A DNA stretch of 18,232 nucleotides from Candidatus Sungbacteria bacterium RIFCSPLOWO2_01_FULL_47_10 (GCA_001820675.1 MHQO01000072.1:1-18232); one strand, 5' to 3'; numbered from the stretch's first letter, positions 6,621-14,738 are shown. The notes: a model not told the origin generated them from the letters alone. Numbers and translations: made by a program.

Positions 6621-6650
6621 GTGGAGTTCCATTTCCACGCATGATATAGT
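6621..6650 (+). promoter_or_regulatory. candidate extended -10 promoter with overlapping inverted repeat
   Basis: TGATATAGT (6642-6650) is a TGn-extended -10 site 18 bases before the ATG at 6669. No good -35 is present. The inverted repeat GTGGA (6621-6625) and TCCAC (6634-6638) sits where a -35 would be and could be an operator. Placement between a terminator and the antiporter gene supports a promoter. Confidence 0.4.
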
Positions 6651-6668
6651 AAAAGCAGCAAAATATCC

Positions 6669-8372
6669 ATGTCTCTCTTTCAACAATTAAGCATCATCGT
6701 CGCGGCGGCAACTGCAATTGCGCTTGTTATGCGACTCCTCCGCCAACCCTTGATCATCGGCCATATTATCACCGGACTTCTTGTCGGGCCACTGTTGTTT
6801 GATGCGCAATCGATTGAGACGTTCACGCTCTTTTCCGAAATCGGCATCGCGATTCTTCTTTTTACGGTCGGATTGAATTTGACCCCGTCCTCGATTCGGG
6901 AATTCGGAAAAGTGTCGACCATTGCCGGTATTGGCCAGGTTATTATTACCTCGTTCGTCGGCTATGTCATTATCCGACTGCTTGGTTTTCCTCCGCTCGG
7001 CTCACTGTATATGGCGATAGCCCTTGCTTTCTCAAGTACTATCATTATTTTGAAACTCATTGCCGACAAAGGGGACCTTGAGACGCTCTATGCAAAAATT
7101 TCGATAGGATTTCTGTTGGTTCAAGACCTCATTGCGGTTCTTCTCCTTTTCGCTATCCCGCTTCTTTCTACGGAAACGGCCTCTTGGACCGAGGCGTCGT
7201 TTCTTTTTTTGCTCGGCCTGCTTCTTGTCGCTTCCATCCTTGTTTTTTCGCTTACCTTCATGCCGAAATTGAATCGATTTCTTTCGCACTCTGTTGAGCT
7301 TCTCTTTCTTTTTGCAATCGCCTGGGGGGTTGGAATCGCGTCCCTTTTTGGTATGTTTGGATTTCCGCTTGAAACCGGCGCCCTTGTTGCCGGAGTCGGC
7401 ATGTCGACCCTTCCGTCGCGTCGTGAAATTTCCGCGCGCCTCTCTCCGCTTCGGGATTTTTTTATCATTCTTTTTTTTATCCTTCTTGGATCTCAACTTT
7501 CCATATCGGGATTTCGTGAACTCATTGTTCCCGGACTGATTCTTTCTCTTCTTGTTCTTATTGGAAACCCGCTGATTCTTATGGCCATTATGGGGTTCCT
7601 CGGTTATCGCAAGAGAACAAGTCTTCAAACAGGACTCACTGTTGCGCAAATCAGCGAATTTTCCCTGATTCTTGTCGCACTCGGCGTATCCTTTGGGCAA
7701 GTTTCGCGCAATTCTCTTTCTTTGGTCACCCTTGTTGGAATCATTACGATTTTCGGTTCGACCTATCTTATCCTGTACTCGGATAAAATTTATTCGGTAC
7801 TCCGCCGATACTTATCCGTTTTTGAACGTGCCGGAATATATGAAAAAACCATACCCGCAAAACAATATCCGTTCATTCTTTTCGGATGCAACCGTATCGG
7901 GCTTGATTTTCTTGAGGCATTTAAAAAACTCGGCGAGGATTTTCTTGTTGTGGAATATAATCCTGAAATTATGGATGATATTAAAAAACAGGGTATTGAT
8001 ATTCAATACGGCGATGCGCGAGATTATGACTTTCTCGAATCACTGGATTTTTCAGGTGCGGAATTTGTCGTATCAACCGTTCCTGACTCGGATACCAACC
8101 TTCTGATTACGCGCTCCGTTAAGCAAAAACGACCTCATGCGATTCTTATGACGGTAGCACACCGAATTCAGGACGCAATGAAACTCTACGCCGAAGGGGC
8201 GGATTACGTCATCCTGCCGCATTTTCTTGGGGGAAAATACGCAGCGGAACTCGTCATAAAAATGCGCAGCAATCCCGATACGGTATCTCATCTCAAAGAG
8301 GAGCAACTCCGATCGCTCCGATACCGTCTGGATGTGGGACATGAACATCCACAAATAAGCATGCGGTATTGA
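6669..8372 (+). CDS. CPA2-family cation/proton antiporter with TrkA-N domain (KefB-like)
   Basis: Inner membrane monovalent cation/proton antiporter, probably K+/H+ or Na+/H+. The 567-residue protein has an exchanger domain of about 12 membrane segments (residues 1-370), including the early GLLVGP motif (37-42) and the CPA2-type Gln-Asp pair in GFLLVQDLIAV (Q152-D153), where the Asp is the expected ion carrier. A cytosolic Rossmann-type regulatory domain follows from about 398: FILFGCNRIGLDFLE is the dinucleotide loop, with an acidic residue at the end of strand 2 (VVEYN). The tail after 535 is short and there is no clear TrkA-C domain. The gene appears to be transcribed alone. Well supported as a family member; the ion is not known. 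Confidence 0.93.
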   Translation: MSLFQQLSIIVAAATAIALVMRLLRQPLIIGHIITGLLVGPLLFDAQSIETFTLFSEIGIAILLFTVGLNLTPSSIREFGKVSTIAGIGQVIITSFVGYVIIRLLGFPPLGSLYMAIALAFSSTIIILKLIADKGDLETLYAKISIGFLLVQDLIAVLLLFAIPLLSTETASWTEASFLFLLGLLLVASILVFSLTFMPKLNRFLSHSVELLFLFAIAWGVGIASLFGMFGFPLETGALVAGVGMSTLPSRREISARLSPLRDFFIILFFILLGSQLSISGFRELIVPGLILSLLVLIGNPLILMAIMGFLGYRKRTSLQTGLTVAQISEFSLILVALGVSFGQVSRNSLSLVTLVGIITIFGSTYLILYSDKIYSVLRRYLSVFERAGIYEKTIPAKQYPFILFGCNRIGLDFLEAFKKLGEDFLVVEYNPEIMDDIKKQGIDIQYGDARDYDFLESLDFSGAEFVVSTVPDSDTNLLITRSVKQKRPHAILMTVAHRIQDAMKLYAEGADYVILPHFLGGKYAAELVIKMRSNPDTVSHLKEEQLRSLRYRLDVGHEHPQISMRY

Positions 8373-8393
8373 AATTTTTCATCGAAATTTTCC

Positions 8394-8417
8394 ATGTATT
8401 GTGGGATGTATTGTGGG
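8394..8417 (+). repeat. perfect tandem duplication of a 12-bp unit
   Basis: ATGTATTGTGGG occurs twice without a gap (8394-8405 and 8406-8417) just upstream of the export operon. Each unit carries TTGTGG, the candidate -35 of the operon promoter. Confidence 0.9.
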
Positions 8418-8439
8418 ATTTTCTTCGCCATGTTTTAAT
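8411..8439 (+). promoter_or_regulatory. candidate promoter of the MacAB-like operon
   Basis: TTGTGG (8411-8416) and a TGn-extended -10, TTTAAT (8434-8439), have ideal 17-base spacing. The -10 ends six bases before the ATG at 8446, so RNA would start at the start codon. The -35 lies in the second unit of a 12-bp tandem repeat. Confidence 0.5.
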
Positions 8440-8445
8440 GGGAAT

Positions 8446-9972
8446 ATGAAAAAATACGGTATCATCACAGTCGCATTGCTTACGGCAGCCGGCATTGCCG
8501 TCTATTTTTATTTTGGCGCCAGGGGCGATGAAGCTCCAAACAGCGTTCTGGTAACGCGCGGCACGGTATCAGAAGAGGTAAATGTTACCGGCAAGCTGAA
8601 ATCCTCGCGAACGGTTGAATTATCGCTTGAACTCTCCGGCAAGGTCGCGTCTGTCCGCCGCGGGGTCGGAGATCGCGTTTTGGCAGGAGAGACAATCATG
8701 ACGCTTGATTCATCGCGTATTACGGCCGATCTTGAAAAAGCAGAAGCTCTTCTTGAGACGGAACGTATTAAACTTGAGGAACTCAAACAAGGGACGCGCA
8801 TTGAAGAAATCAGGGTGCAGGAAGTCAAAGTTGAAGGGGCCCGCGCATCGCTTGATGACGCAAAAAAGAATCTATATGACAAGCTTCATGATGCCTATAC
8901 CAAATCCGACGATGCCGTTCGATACAAGGTTGACCAGTTTTTTTCAAATCCCCGTTCGCAGGATCCGCAGTTGAATTTTCCGACCTCGGGCAGTCTTGGG
9001 GCCGAGGTTGAACATGGAAGGCTTTCGATTGAAGCTCGGCTCCTTGCATGGAAAGAATCGCTTGATCAGCTTTCTCTTTCATCAAATGTACCTTTCTTTG
9101 TTCTCGATACAAAAGCACATCTTGAAGCCGTCCGCGCGTTTCTCGACCAAACAGCGCTTCTTGTCAACGGATTGACGCCAAGCGCTGGCATCACACAGAC
9201 AACCACAGACGGGTGGAAGACCGATGTATCGACCGCGCGCACCAACGTGAATACCGCCCTCGCGAACGTGACGACCGCAGAAAAAGAATTGCAGACGCAG
9301 GAGACCGCCCTCCTGCTTGCTCGTGAAGAATTAACATTAAAAAAAGCCGGACCAACCCCGGAACAGCTCTCCGCGCAGGAAGCGTTAATCCGAAGTGGTG
9401 AGGCGGCGGTCCGAAGCATTAAGACCGATCTTTCCCGAACCGTTCTTCGTGCGCCCTTCTCCGGAGTAATCACGCGGCAGGATGCGAAGGTTGGGGCGAT
9501 CGTATCTGCAAATACTCCGATCGTATCGCTTATATCCGAAGCGCTTTTTGAAATTGAGACGTACATTCCCGAGGCGGATATCGCAAAGGTTTTCGTAGGC
9601 GGACGTGCGGAGGTAACTCTTGATGCGTATGGAAACGATGTACTATTTGCGGCACGAGTGAGCTTTATTGACCCCGCAGAGACGGTTATTGAAGGGGTAT
9701 CCACATACAAAACAACCCTTCATCTCTCGGAAACGGACGACCGCGTGAAATCAGGAATGACTGCCGATATCGATATTTTCGGGGAGCAGAATGAAAACGT
9801 ACTTTCGATCCCTCAGCGGGCTGTGATTGCAAGAAACGGGGAACGAATAGTACGGATTTTGGAAGGTGAAATAATTCGCGAGGTGACGATTGAAACGGGT
9901 TTGCGGGGATCCGACGGAACGATTGAGATAATTTCCGGACTGAAAGAGGGGGACAGAGTAGTACTCTATTAA
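8446..9972 (+). CDS. MacA-like periplasmic adaptor (HlyD/RND adaptor family)
   Basis: Membrane-anchored adaptor that links the ABC transporter encoded downstream to the outer surface. The 508-residue product has an N-terminal anchor (about 4-23). The first half of the lipoyl-like domain is at 50-90 (ELSGKVASVRRGVGDRVLAG) and a coiled-coil arm starts at about 91. The second lipoyl half begins at APFSGVITRQDAKVG (336-350). Beta-barrel and membrane-proximal domains follow to EGDRVVLY at the end. An insertion of about 120 residues (143-265) splits the coiled-coil arm; it contains DAYTKSDDAVRYKVDQFF. I chose the ATG at 8446 because the GTG at 8401 lies in the tandem repeat and promoter. It begins a four-gene operon. 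The export substrate is unknown; in a cell without an outer membrane the adaptor may act at the cell wall or S-layer. Confidence 0.88.
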   Translation: MKKYGIITVALLTAAGIAVYFYFGARGDEAPNSVLVTRGTVSEEVNVTGKLKSSRTVELSLELSGKVASVRRGVGDRVLAGETIMTLDSSRITADLEKAEALLETERIKLEELKQGTRIEEIRVQEVKVEGARASLDDAKKNLYDKLHDAYTKSDDAVRYKVDQFFSNPRSQDPQLNFPTSGSLGAEVEHGRLSIEARLLAWKESLDQLSLSSNVPFFVLDTKAHLEAVRAFLDQTALLVNGLTPSAGITQTTTDGWKTDVSTARTNVNTALANVTTAEKELQTQETALLLAREELTLKKAGPTPEQLSAQEALIRSGEAAVRSIKTDLSRTVLRAPFSGVITRQDAKVGAIVSANTPIVSLISEALFEIETYIPEADIAKVFVGGRAEVTLDAYGNDVLFAARVSFIDPAETVIEGVSTYKTTLHLSETDDRVKSGMTADIDIFGEQNENVLSIPQRAVIARNGERIVRILEGEIIREVTIETGLRGSDGTIEIISGLKEGDRVVLY

Positions 9973-9982
9973 ATTTCAATAC

Positions 9983-10702
9983 ATGCCGCTGATATACGTC
10001 AGTAATCTCGAAAAAATTTATCATGGCGACGGAATCGACACTCGTGCGCTTACAGGGGTCTCTTTTTCAATCGAAAAAGGAGAATTTGTCGCGATTATGG
10101 GGCCGTCCGGTTCGGGAAAATCAACATTACTGCATATTCTCGGATTTCTTGATCGCCAAACAAAGGGCGAATACCGTTTTGACGGAAAAGCCATTGAGGA
10201 TTTTACCAATAATCAAATTGCGCATATCCGCAACAAAAAAATGGGGTTTGTATTTCAAATGTTCAACCTGCTCGCGCGAAATTCGGTTCTGGATAACGTG
10301 CGGCTCCCGCTCTCCTATTCTGACGTGCCGGAACATGACTGGGATATCCTCGCGCACAACGCTATCGCCGCGATCGGCCTTGAGCACAGAATCGAACATA
10401 CGCCCTCAAAACTTTCGGGCGGAGAAAAACAGCGGGTTGCGATCGCGCGCGCTCTTGTTAACAATCCGGAAGTTATTTTTGCGGACGAACCGACGGGAAA
10501 CCTGGATTCAAAATCGGGAAAACAAGTGATGGAAATCCTCCAGGATTTGAACGAAAAAAGGGGCCATACGATTATTCTTATTACCCACGAAACATACACC
10601 GCGGAGCATGCAAGCAGAATCATCAAACTTTTTGACGGGAAAATTGAAAGCGATACCCCCGTAAAACACCGCCACCATGCGCACGACGGATTCGAAAAAT
10701 GA
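9983..10702 (+). CDS. ABC transporter ATPase, MacB/LolD type
   Basis: Cytosolic ATPase that powers the two permeases encoded after it. The 239-residue protein has every ABC motif: Walker [10 protein letters not shown] (40-48), Q-loop VFQMFNLL (90-97), signature LSGGEKQR (144-151), Walker B VIFADEP (164-170) with catalytic E169, D-loop NLDS (173-176) and switch His H202 in LITHE. The sequence belongs to the LolD/MacB/FtsE-like cluster. MacB proper has this domain fused to its permease; here it is separate. The ATG is 10 bases after the adaptor stop. The C-terminus ends with a His-rich tail ([12 protein letters not shown]). A terminator-like hairpin lies between this gene and the permeases. Confidence 0.96.
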   Translation: MPLIYVSNLEKIYHGDGIDTRALTGVSFSIEKGEFVAIMGPSGSGKSTLLHILGFLDRQTKGEYRFDGKAIEDFTNNQIAHIRNKKMGFVFQMFNLLARNSVLDNVRLPLSYSDVPEHDWDILAHNAIAAIGLEHRIEHTPSKLSGGEKQRVAIARALVNNPEVIFADEPTGNLDSKSGKQVMEILQDLNEKRGHTIILITHETYTAEHASRIIKLFDGKIESDTPVKHRHHAHDGFEK

Positions 10703-10756
10703 AACTTCACAGGCGCGTGCGTGCGGCATCACCGCAGAAATCTCCGAAGCATTCTC

Positions 10757-10780
10757 TCCGGGCTTTCGCCCGGAATTTTT
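10757..10780 (+). terminator. terminator-like hairpin inside the export operon
   Basis: TCCGGGC (10757-10763) pairs perfectly with GCCCGGA (10768-10774) around a TTTC loop, followed by ATTTTTA. Flanking TTCTCT (10752-10757) and AGAGAA (10785-10790) could pair around the T-run as an alternative fold. Its place between the ATPase and permease genes suggests partial termination or RNA processing. Confidence 0.5.
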
Positions 10781-10803
10781 AGACAGAGAATATAACACCC
10801 CAC

Positions 10804-12051
10804 ATGAAAGTACTCCTCTCGGTTAAAACGACATATTCAGCGCTTTCCGCGCACTGGTCGCGGAGTTTCCTTACGATTCTCGGAATCATCATCGGCATTT
10901 CGGCGCTTATGCTGATATCTTCTCTTGGAAAAGGAGCGCAAAATCTCATTCTTTCGCAAATCCAAACCCTTGGCTCAAAAACAATCGCCGTTGTCCCCGG
11001 CCGTGAACCAAAAGGGCCTACTGATCACGCGGTCGTCGAATCGTTTTATGGGAATTCCTTGAAGGAACGCGAGCTTGCGTCTCTTCAAAAAAAATCGAAT
11101 GTACCGAAAGTTTCCGATGTAATGCCTCTCGTTTTCGGAATTGAGACTGCGTCACGCGACAAAGAAACTTTTCGGCCTATGGTCATCGGAGCATCTCATC
11201 TCATATCAAAAATATTCAATCTTGTTCCGCAGACGGGAACTTTTTTTACCGACGACGATGTCGCCGGGCGATCAAGTGCGGCAATTATTGGAATAAAAGT
11301 CAAAGAAGAACTTTTTGGCGAATCCGATGCTCTCGGAGAAAAAATAAAGATTAACGATCGGAATTATCGCATTGTCGGCGTTCTGCCGAAAAAGGGCCAG
11401 GTTCTTTTTTTTAATTTTGATGAAGCGGTCATTGTTCCGTATACCACGGCGCAAACGTATATATTCGGAATAAAATATTTCCATAGAATCATCGTTCAGA
11501 CGGAAACCGAAGACGATGTTCCTTTTGCCGTACGCGATATTGAAGCGACCCTGCGTAGCCTCCACGGCATTACGGATCCGGAAGATGATGACTTTTTCGT
11601 AGGAACCCAAGCTGAAATCAGCGAAACTTTTACGACGGTAACCGATATATTGACCGTTTTTCTTGCGGCAGTTTCGGCAATTTCCCTCGTTGTCGGCGGC
11701 ATTGGCATCATGAACATCATGCTGGTGTCGGTTACGGAACGCACATCCGAGGTCGGACTTCGAAAAGCGCTCGGCGCTACGGAAAAAAATATTCTTTTTC
11801 AATTTCTTCTTGAATCTTTTACGCTTACCACAGCCGGCGGCATTGCCGGTATCATTATGGGAACTGTTTTTTCCTTTGCTTCCGCAACGATCATAACTTC
11901 GCTAACAGATCTTGATTGGAAATTCGCATTTCCGATGACCGCAGCGCTTGTCGGTATCATTATTTCCGGCGCAATCGGGCTCCTGTTCGGAATATATCCC
12001 GCATGGAAAGCGTCGCGCAAAAACCCCATTGAGGCATTGGGGTACGAGTGA
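10804..12051 (+). CDS. MacB/FtsX-type ABC transporter permease, copy 1
   Basis: Membrane component of the MacAB-like exporter. The 415-residue product has an N-terminal membrane segment after SRSFLTILGIIIG (19-31), then a large extracytoplasmic MacB_PCD domain (about 45-280). An FtsX domain follows with three membrane segments: about 283-310 (AISLVVGGIGIMNIMLVSV), 330-360 and 372-400. The coupling motif ERTSEVGLRKALGATEKNI lies between the first two and is the expected contact with the ATPase. It ends NPIEALGYE. It is clearly paralogous to the next gene, sharing the TGTFFTD motif, the PKKGQ or PPKGQ motif, and HGITDPE. The start is 101 bases after the ATPase stop, beyond a terminator-like hairpin. 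The pair probably forms a heterodimer. Confidence 0.93.
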   Translation: MKVLLSVKTTYSALSAHWSRSFLTILGIIIGISALMLISSLGKGAQNLILSQIQTLGSKTIAVVPGREPKGPTDHAVVESFYGNSLKERELASLQKKSNVPKVSDVMPLVFGIETASRDKETFRPMVIGASHLISKIFNLVPQTGTFFTDDDVAGRSSAAIIGIKVKEELFGESDALGEKIKINDRNYRIVGVLPKKGQVLFFNFDEAVIVPYTTAQTYIFGIKYFHRIIVQTETEDDVPFAVRDIEATLRSLHGITDPEDDDFFVGTQAEISETFTTVTDILTVFLAAVSAISLVVGGIGIMNIMLVSVTERTSEVGLRKALGATEKNILFQFLLESFTLTTAGGIAGIIMGTVFSFASATIITSLTDLDWKFAFPMTAALVGIIISGAIGLLFGIYPAWKASRKNPIEALGYE

Positions 12052-12079
12052 ACGACCCGCTTTTTTTCATTCATGCGCC

Positions 12080-13324
12080 ATGAAAATACTTCGACTGTGT
12101 AAAAACGCATATTCGAATCTTTTCGTGCATACATCACGATCCGTTTTGACGATTCTTGGCATCGTCATTGGAGTAGCTTCAATCATTGTCATCGTGTCGA
12201 TAGGAAGCGGTGCGGAAGAGCTGATCGCGGGCGAAATTTCGTCTCTCGGTTCCGATATCCTGTGGATCGAGCCTGGGAGAGAACCGCAGGGTCCGCTTGA
12301 TTTTGCGACGACAATTTTTTCAAAGACGCTCAAGGAGCGCGATGTTGAATCTCTTCTCAAAAAAACAAACGCTCCTGAAATCGTCAGAATTGCGCCTGCC
12401 GTATCGGTGCCGGGAAGCGTTTCATACCGCGGAGAAACATACCGGCCCTTTGTGATGGGGTGGTCTGCGGATTTTCTTTCGCATGTTTTCAAAATAACTC
12501 CGGAACGCGGAACATTTTTTACCGATATCGACATCAGAAATCGCGCGCGTGTTGCAATCATCGGCTCCCGCGTCAAGGATGAATTATTCGGTCAAAGCGA
12601 CGCCATCGGTGAAAATATTACTATCGGAGGAAAATCTTTCCGCGTCATCGGAGTTCTTCCGCCCAAGGGCCAGATTTTCTTTTTTGATATCGGAGAACTT
12701 GTTCTCGTGCCGTATTCGACCGCGCAAACGTATCTTCTGGGAATCGATCATTATAACGAAATATGGGTGCAGGTTCGGGGCGCCGATTCCGTGCCAAGAA
12801 CCGTTCGAGATATCGAATTGACGCTTCGAGAACGACATGGCATTACCGATCCCGAAAAAAACGATTTCTATATTCTCACCCAGGACAATCTGCTCGATCA
12901 GTTGGGCAGTATTCTGAATATTCTGACAATCGCAATCTCGTCCATTGTCGCAATATCCCTCGTTGTGGGAGGAATCGGCGTTATGAATATCATGCTGGTA
13001 TCGGTTATGGAACGCACGCGTGAAATCGGATTGCGAAAAGCACTCGGGGCGACCGAATCGGATATCATTGCCCAGTTTCTTACGGAAGCGGTCCTGCTTG
13101 CGTTCGTGGGGGGAGTTCTTGGCGTCATCGCCGGAATTGCCATTTCGTATGGCATAGCCATTCTCTTTGTTTCTCTCACCGGGGCATCATGGACCTTTTC
13201 TTTTCCGTATTCCGCCGCCCTTCTTGGTTTCGGGGTTTCGGCTCTTGTCGGACTTTTTTTCGGGTTATATCCCGCGCGAAAAGCGTCATTAAAAGATCCG
13301 ATTGAATCGCTCCGGTATGAATAA
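12080..13324 (+). CDS. MacB/FtsX-type ABC transporter permease, copy 2
   Basis: Second permease, 414 residues. I chose the ATG at 12080 because it begins MKILRLCKNAYSNLFVHTSR, aligning with the first permease. An upstream frame back to 11948 overlaps the first permease and is spurious. Architecture is the same: a membrane segment at about 20-40, a MacB_PCD extracytoplasmic domain, and an FtsX domain whose ISLVVGGIGVMNIMLVSV segment precedes the coupling motif ERTREIGLRKALGATESDI. The end, DPIESLRYE, mirrors copy 1. The two diverge most in the extracytoplasmic part, as expected for paired half-transporters. The gap after copy 1 is 28 bases with no terminator, so they should be cotranslated from one message. 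Confidence 0.93.
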   Translation: MKILRLCKNAYSNLFVHTSRSVLTILGIVIGVASIIVIVSIGSGAEELIAGEISSLGSDILWIEPGREPQGPLDFATTIFSKTLKERDVESLLKKTNAPEIVRIAPAVSVPGSVSYRGETYRPFVMGWSADFLSHVFKITPERGTFFTDIDIRNRARVAIIGSRVKDELFGQSDAIGENITIGGKSFRVIGVLPPKGQIFFFDIGELVLVPYSTAQTYLLGIDHYNEIWVQVRGADSVPRTVRDIELTLRERHGITDPEKNDFYILTQDNLLDQLGSILNILTIAISSIVAISLVVGGIGVMNIMLVSVMERTREIGLRKALGATESDIIAQFLTEAVLLAFVGGVLGVIAGIAISYGIAILFVSLTGASWTFSFPYSAALLGFGVSALVGLFFGLYPARKASLKDPIESLRYE

Positions 13325-13390
13325 AACCATATTGGAACAGGCCGCATTCGTCCAGAATCGAACAGGGGTGAGTAATTCACAGATTCGTGG

Positions 13391-13454
13391 TTGCGGAGCG
13401 TTTTTGTTTTGGAGTACAATGAAGTAGTCTGATAACCACGATAATGGTCGTGGT
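13391..13454 (+). promoter_or_regulatory. candidate mscS promoter and leader hairpin
   Basis: TTGCGG (13391-13396) and TACAAT (13415-13420) with an 18-base spacer form a plausible promoter. The transcript would start near 13427 and carry a perfect 7-bp hairpin, ACCACGA (13435-13441) with TCGTGGT (13448-13454). The loop is TAATGG and no T-run follows, so this is not a terminator. A further TCGTGGT at 13385-13391 touches the -35, so the motif may instead be a protein site repeated around the promoter. Confidence 0.4.
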
Positions 13455-13476
13455 GCCGCTTTAACTTCAATTCGTC

Positions 13477-14334
13477 ATGGAACGTTTATCCATACAAACA
13501 TTTTTGTCCATGCTGATCCCGTGGCTATTCACAAGCGGAGTAAAAATCGCGCTTATCATTGCCGTGGCGCTTGTGGTACGAAAGGCGGGCGGCACGGTCA
13601 TTGAACGGCTTGTCCGAAAACTGGTAATTGCCGATCATTTTCTTTCTCCCGAAGCAGAGCGAAAACGCGAAGATACGCTGATACGGGTCTTTGTGGGTAC
13701 ATTTAAAATTATCGTTCTTATCCTGGCGCTTTTCATGACTCTTCCCGAATTCGGAATTGCGGTCGCCCCGCTCCTTGCCGCAGCCGGCATTGCGGGGCTT
13801 GCGTTCGGATTCGGCGGACAATATCTCATTCGTGATATTATTGGAGGGTTGTTTATCATCATGGAAAACCAATTCAGGGTGGGGGATGTCGTATGCCTCG
13901 ACTCTACATGCGGGTTGGTCGAAGACATCACGCTTCGCATCACAACGCTTCGAGATCTTGATGGAACGGTTCACCACATCCCGAATGGGGCTATTTCCAA
14001 AACCTCGAATCTGACTAAATTTTATGCGCGCGTCAATCTTAATATCGGAATTTCATACGGAGCAAATCTCGAAAAAGTCATCGCTGTTGTCAACAGGGTC
14101 GGAATGGACCTTGCGGAAGACCCCGCATGGAAAGAGCATGTCATCAAGGCCCCCCAGTTTCTTCGAGTCGACGATTTCGCGGATTCTGCGGTCGTGATCA
14201 AGATTCTTGGCGAAACAAAACCGCTCAAACAGTGGGACGTAACGGGCGAATTGCGAAAAAGGATTAAAATGGCGTTTGACGTGGAGGGAATTGAAATACC
14301 GTTTCCGCAACGCGTAATTCACAATGCTGTGTAG
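13477..14334 (+). CDS. mscS: small-conductance mechanosensitive channel (MscS family)
   Basis: Tension-gated channel that releases solutes on osmotic downshock. The 285-residue protein is the size of the core MscS family. Membrane segments are at about 14-35 and 72-92. The pore helix TM3 is at 95-127, with the Gly/Ala-rich packing stretch AAAGIAGLAFGFGGQYLIRD (101-120). The cytoplasmic beta domain starts at FRVGDVV (133-139) and contains ITLRITTLRDLDGTVHHIPN (151-170). The alpha/beta domain ends in GIEIPFPQRVIH, the usual family close. Two cysteines in the beta domain (C140 and C145) are unusual and could sense redox state, but this is unproven. It is preceded by its own promoter and a leader hairpin. 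Confidence 0.95.
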   Translation: MERLSIQTFLSMLIPWLFTSGVKIALIIAVALVVRKAGGTVIERLVRKLVIADHFLSPEAERKREDTLIRVFVGTFKIIVLILALFMTLPEFGIAVAPLLAAAGIAGLAFGFGGQYLIRDIIGGLFIIMENQFRVGDVVCLDSTCGLVEDITLRITTLRDLDGTVHHIPNGAISKTSNLTKFYARVNLNIGISYGANLEKVIAVVNRVGMDLAEDPAWKEHVIKAPQFLRVDDFADSAVVIKILGETKPLKQWDVTGELRKRIKMAFDVEGIEIPFPQRVIHNAV

Positions 14335-14501
14335 TTTGCCGGCATAATTTCTGCTGTATTGAATTTATATTATTTTTTATAATTTCATTAACACTCTCCC
14401 GATGAAGAGATTGCGCTTTTCAATAACCGGATTTTCTGCGCCCTCGGCGCGTATCATGGTTGTTTCGGAACGCCATTTCTTCCTCCGGACGAATATCTTC
14501 C

Positions 14502-14738
14502 ATGTCGCACGTGACAATCTACACGACCCCAACATGCGTATATTGCAAAATGGCGAAGGAATTTTTTAAGGAGCATACTATCGAATATATCGAAAAAAAC
14601 GCCGCAACCGATGCGCAGGCGCGGGAAGAAGCTATTCAAAAATCCGGGCAAATGGGTGTTCCGGTAATCGATATTGACGGAAAAATCATCGTCGGATTCG
14701 ACAAACCGGCGCTTTCAGAAGCGCTCGGCATCAAGTAA
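14502..14738 (+). CDS. glutaredoxin-like protein (NrdH/Grx family)
   Basis: Small thiol reductant of 78 residues, one thioredoxin fold. MSHVTIYTTPTCVYCKMAKE places the CxxC at C12-C15; the sequence CVYC is intermediate between glutaredoxin (CPYC) and NrdH (CVQC) types. The cis-proline is P54 in MGVPVIDIDG, and GFD (65-67) is the usual last loop. I chose the ATG at 14502 because a longer frame from 14460 adds only an unrelated tail. The stop codon overlaps the start of ccdA by one base (TAATG), so the two are translationally coupled. This suggests that the protein shuttles electrons to or from CcdA, or simply shares its control. Donor of electrons (glutathione, thioredoxin reductase or other) is unknown. 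Confidence 0.93.
   Translation: MSHVTIYTTPTCVYCKMAKEFFKEHTIEYIEKNAATDAQAREEAIQKSGQMGVPVIDIDGKIIVGFDKPALSEALGIK

Noticed and set aside
7032..7700. 222-residue open frame antisense to the antiporter gene
   Set aside because: Composition is extremely Lys/Arg/Asn rich without any fold-like pattern, and it lies wholly opposite a clear CPA2 antiporter gene. It is a codon-bias shadow.
8401..8445. GTG start giving a 15-residue extension of the MacA-like adaptor
   Set aside because: The extension lies in the tandem repeat and candidate promoter and would place an unlikely segment before a normal basic-hydrophobic anchor that starts at 8446.
9066..9710. 214-residue open frame antisense to the MacA-like gene
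   Set aside because: Ser/Arg/Ala-rich shadow of a well-supported adaptor gene; no recognisable motif.
11948..12079. Longer start for the second permease
   Set aside because: Would overlap the first permease by 104 bases; the ATG at 12080 aligns with the start of the paralogue.
14402..14569. 55-codon frame before and into the glutaredoxin gene
   Set aside because: Overlaps the secure glutaredoxin gene out of frame for nearly 70 bases, has no recognisable motif and an arginine-rich composition.
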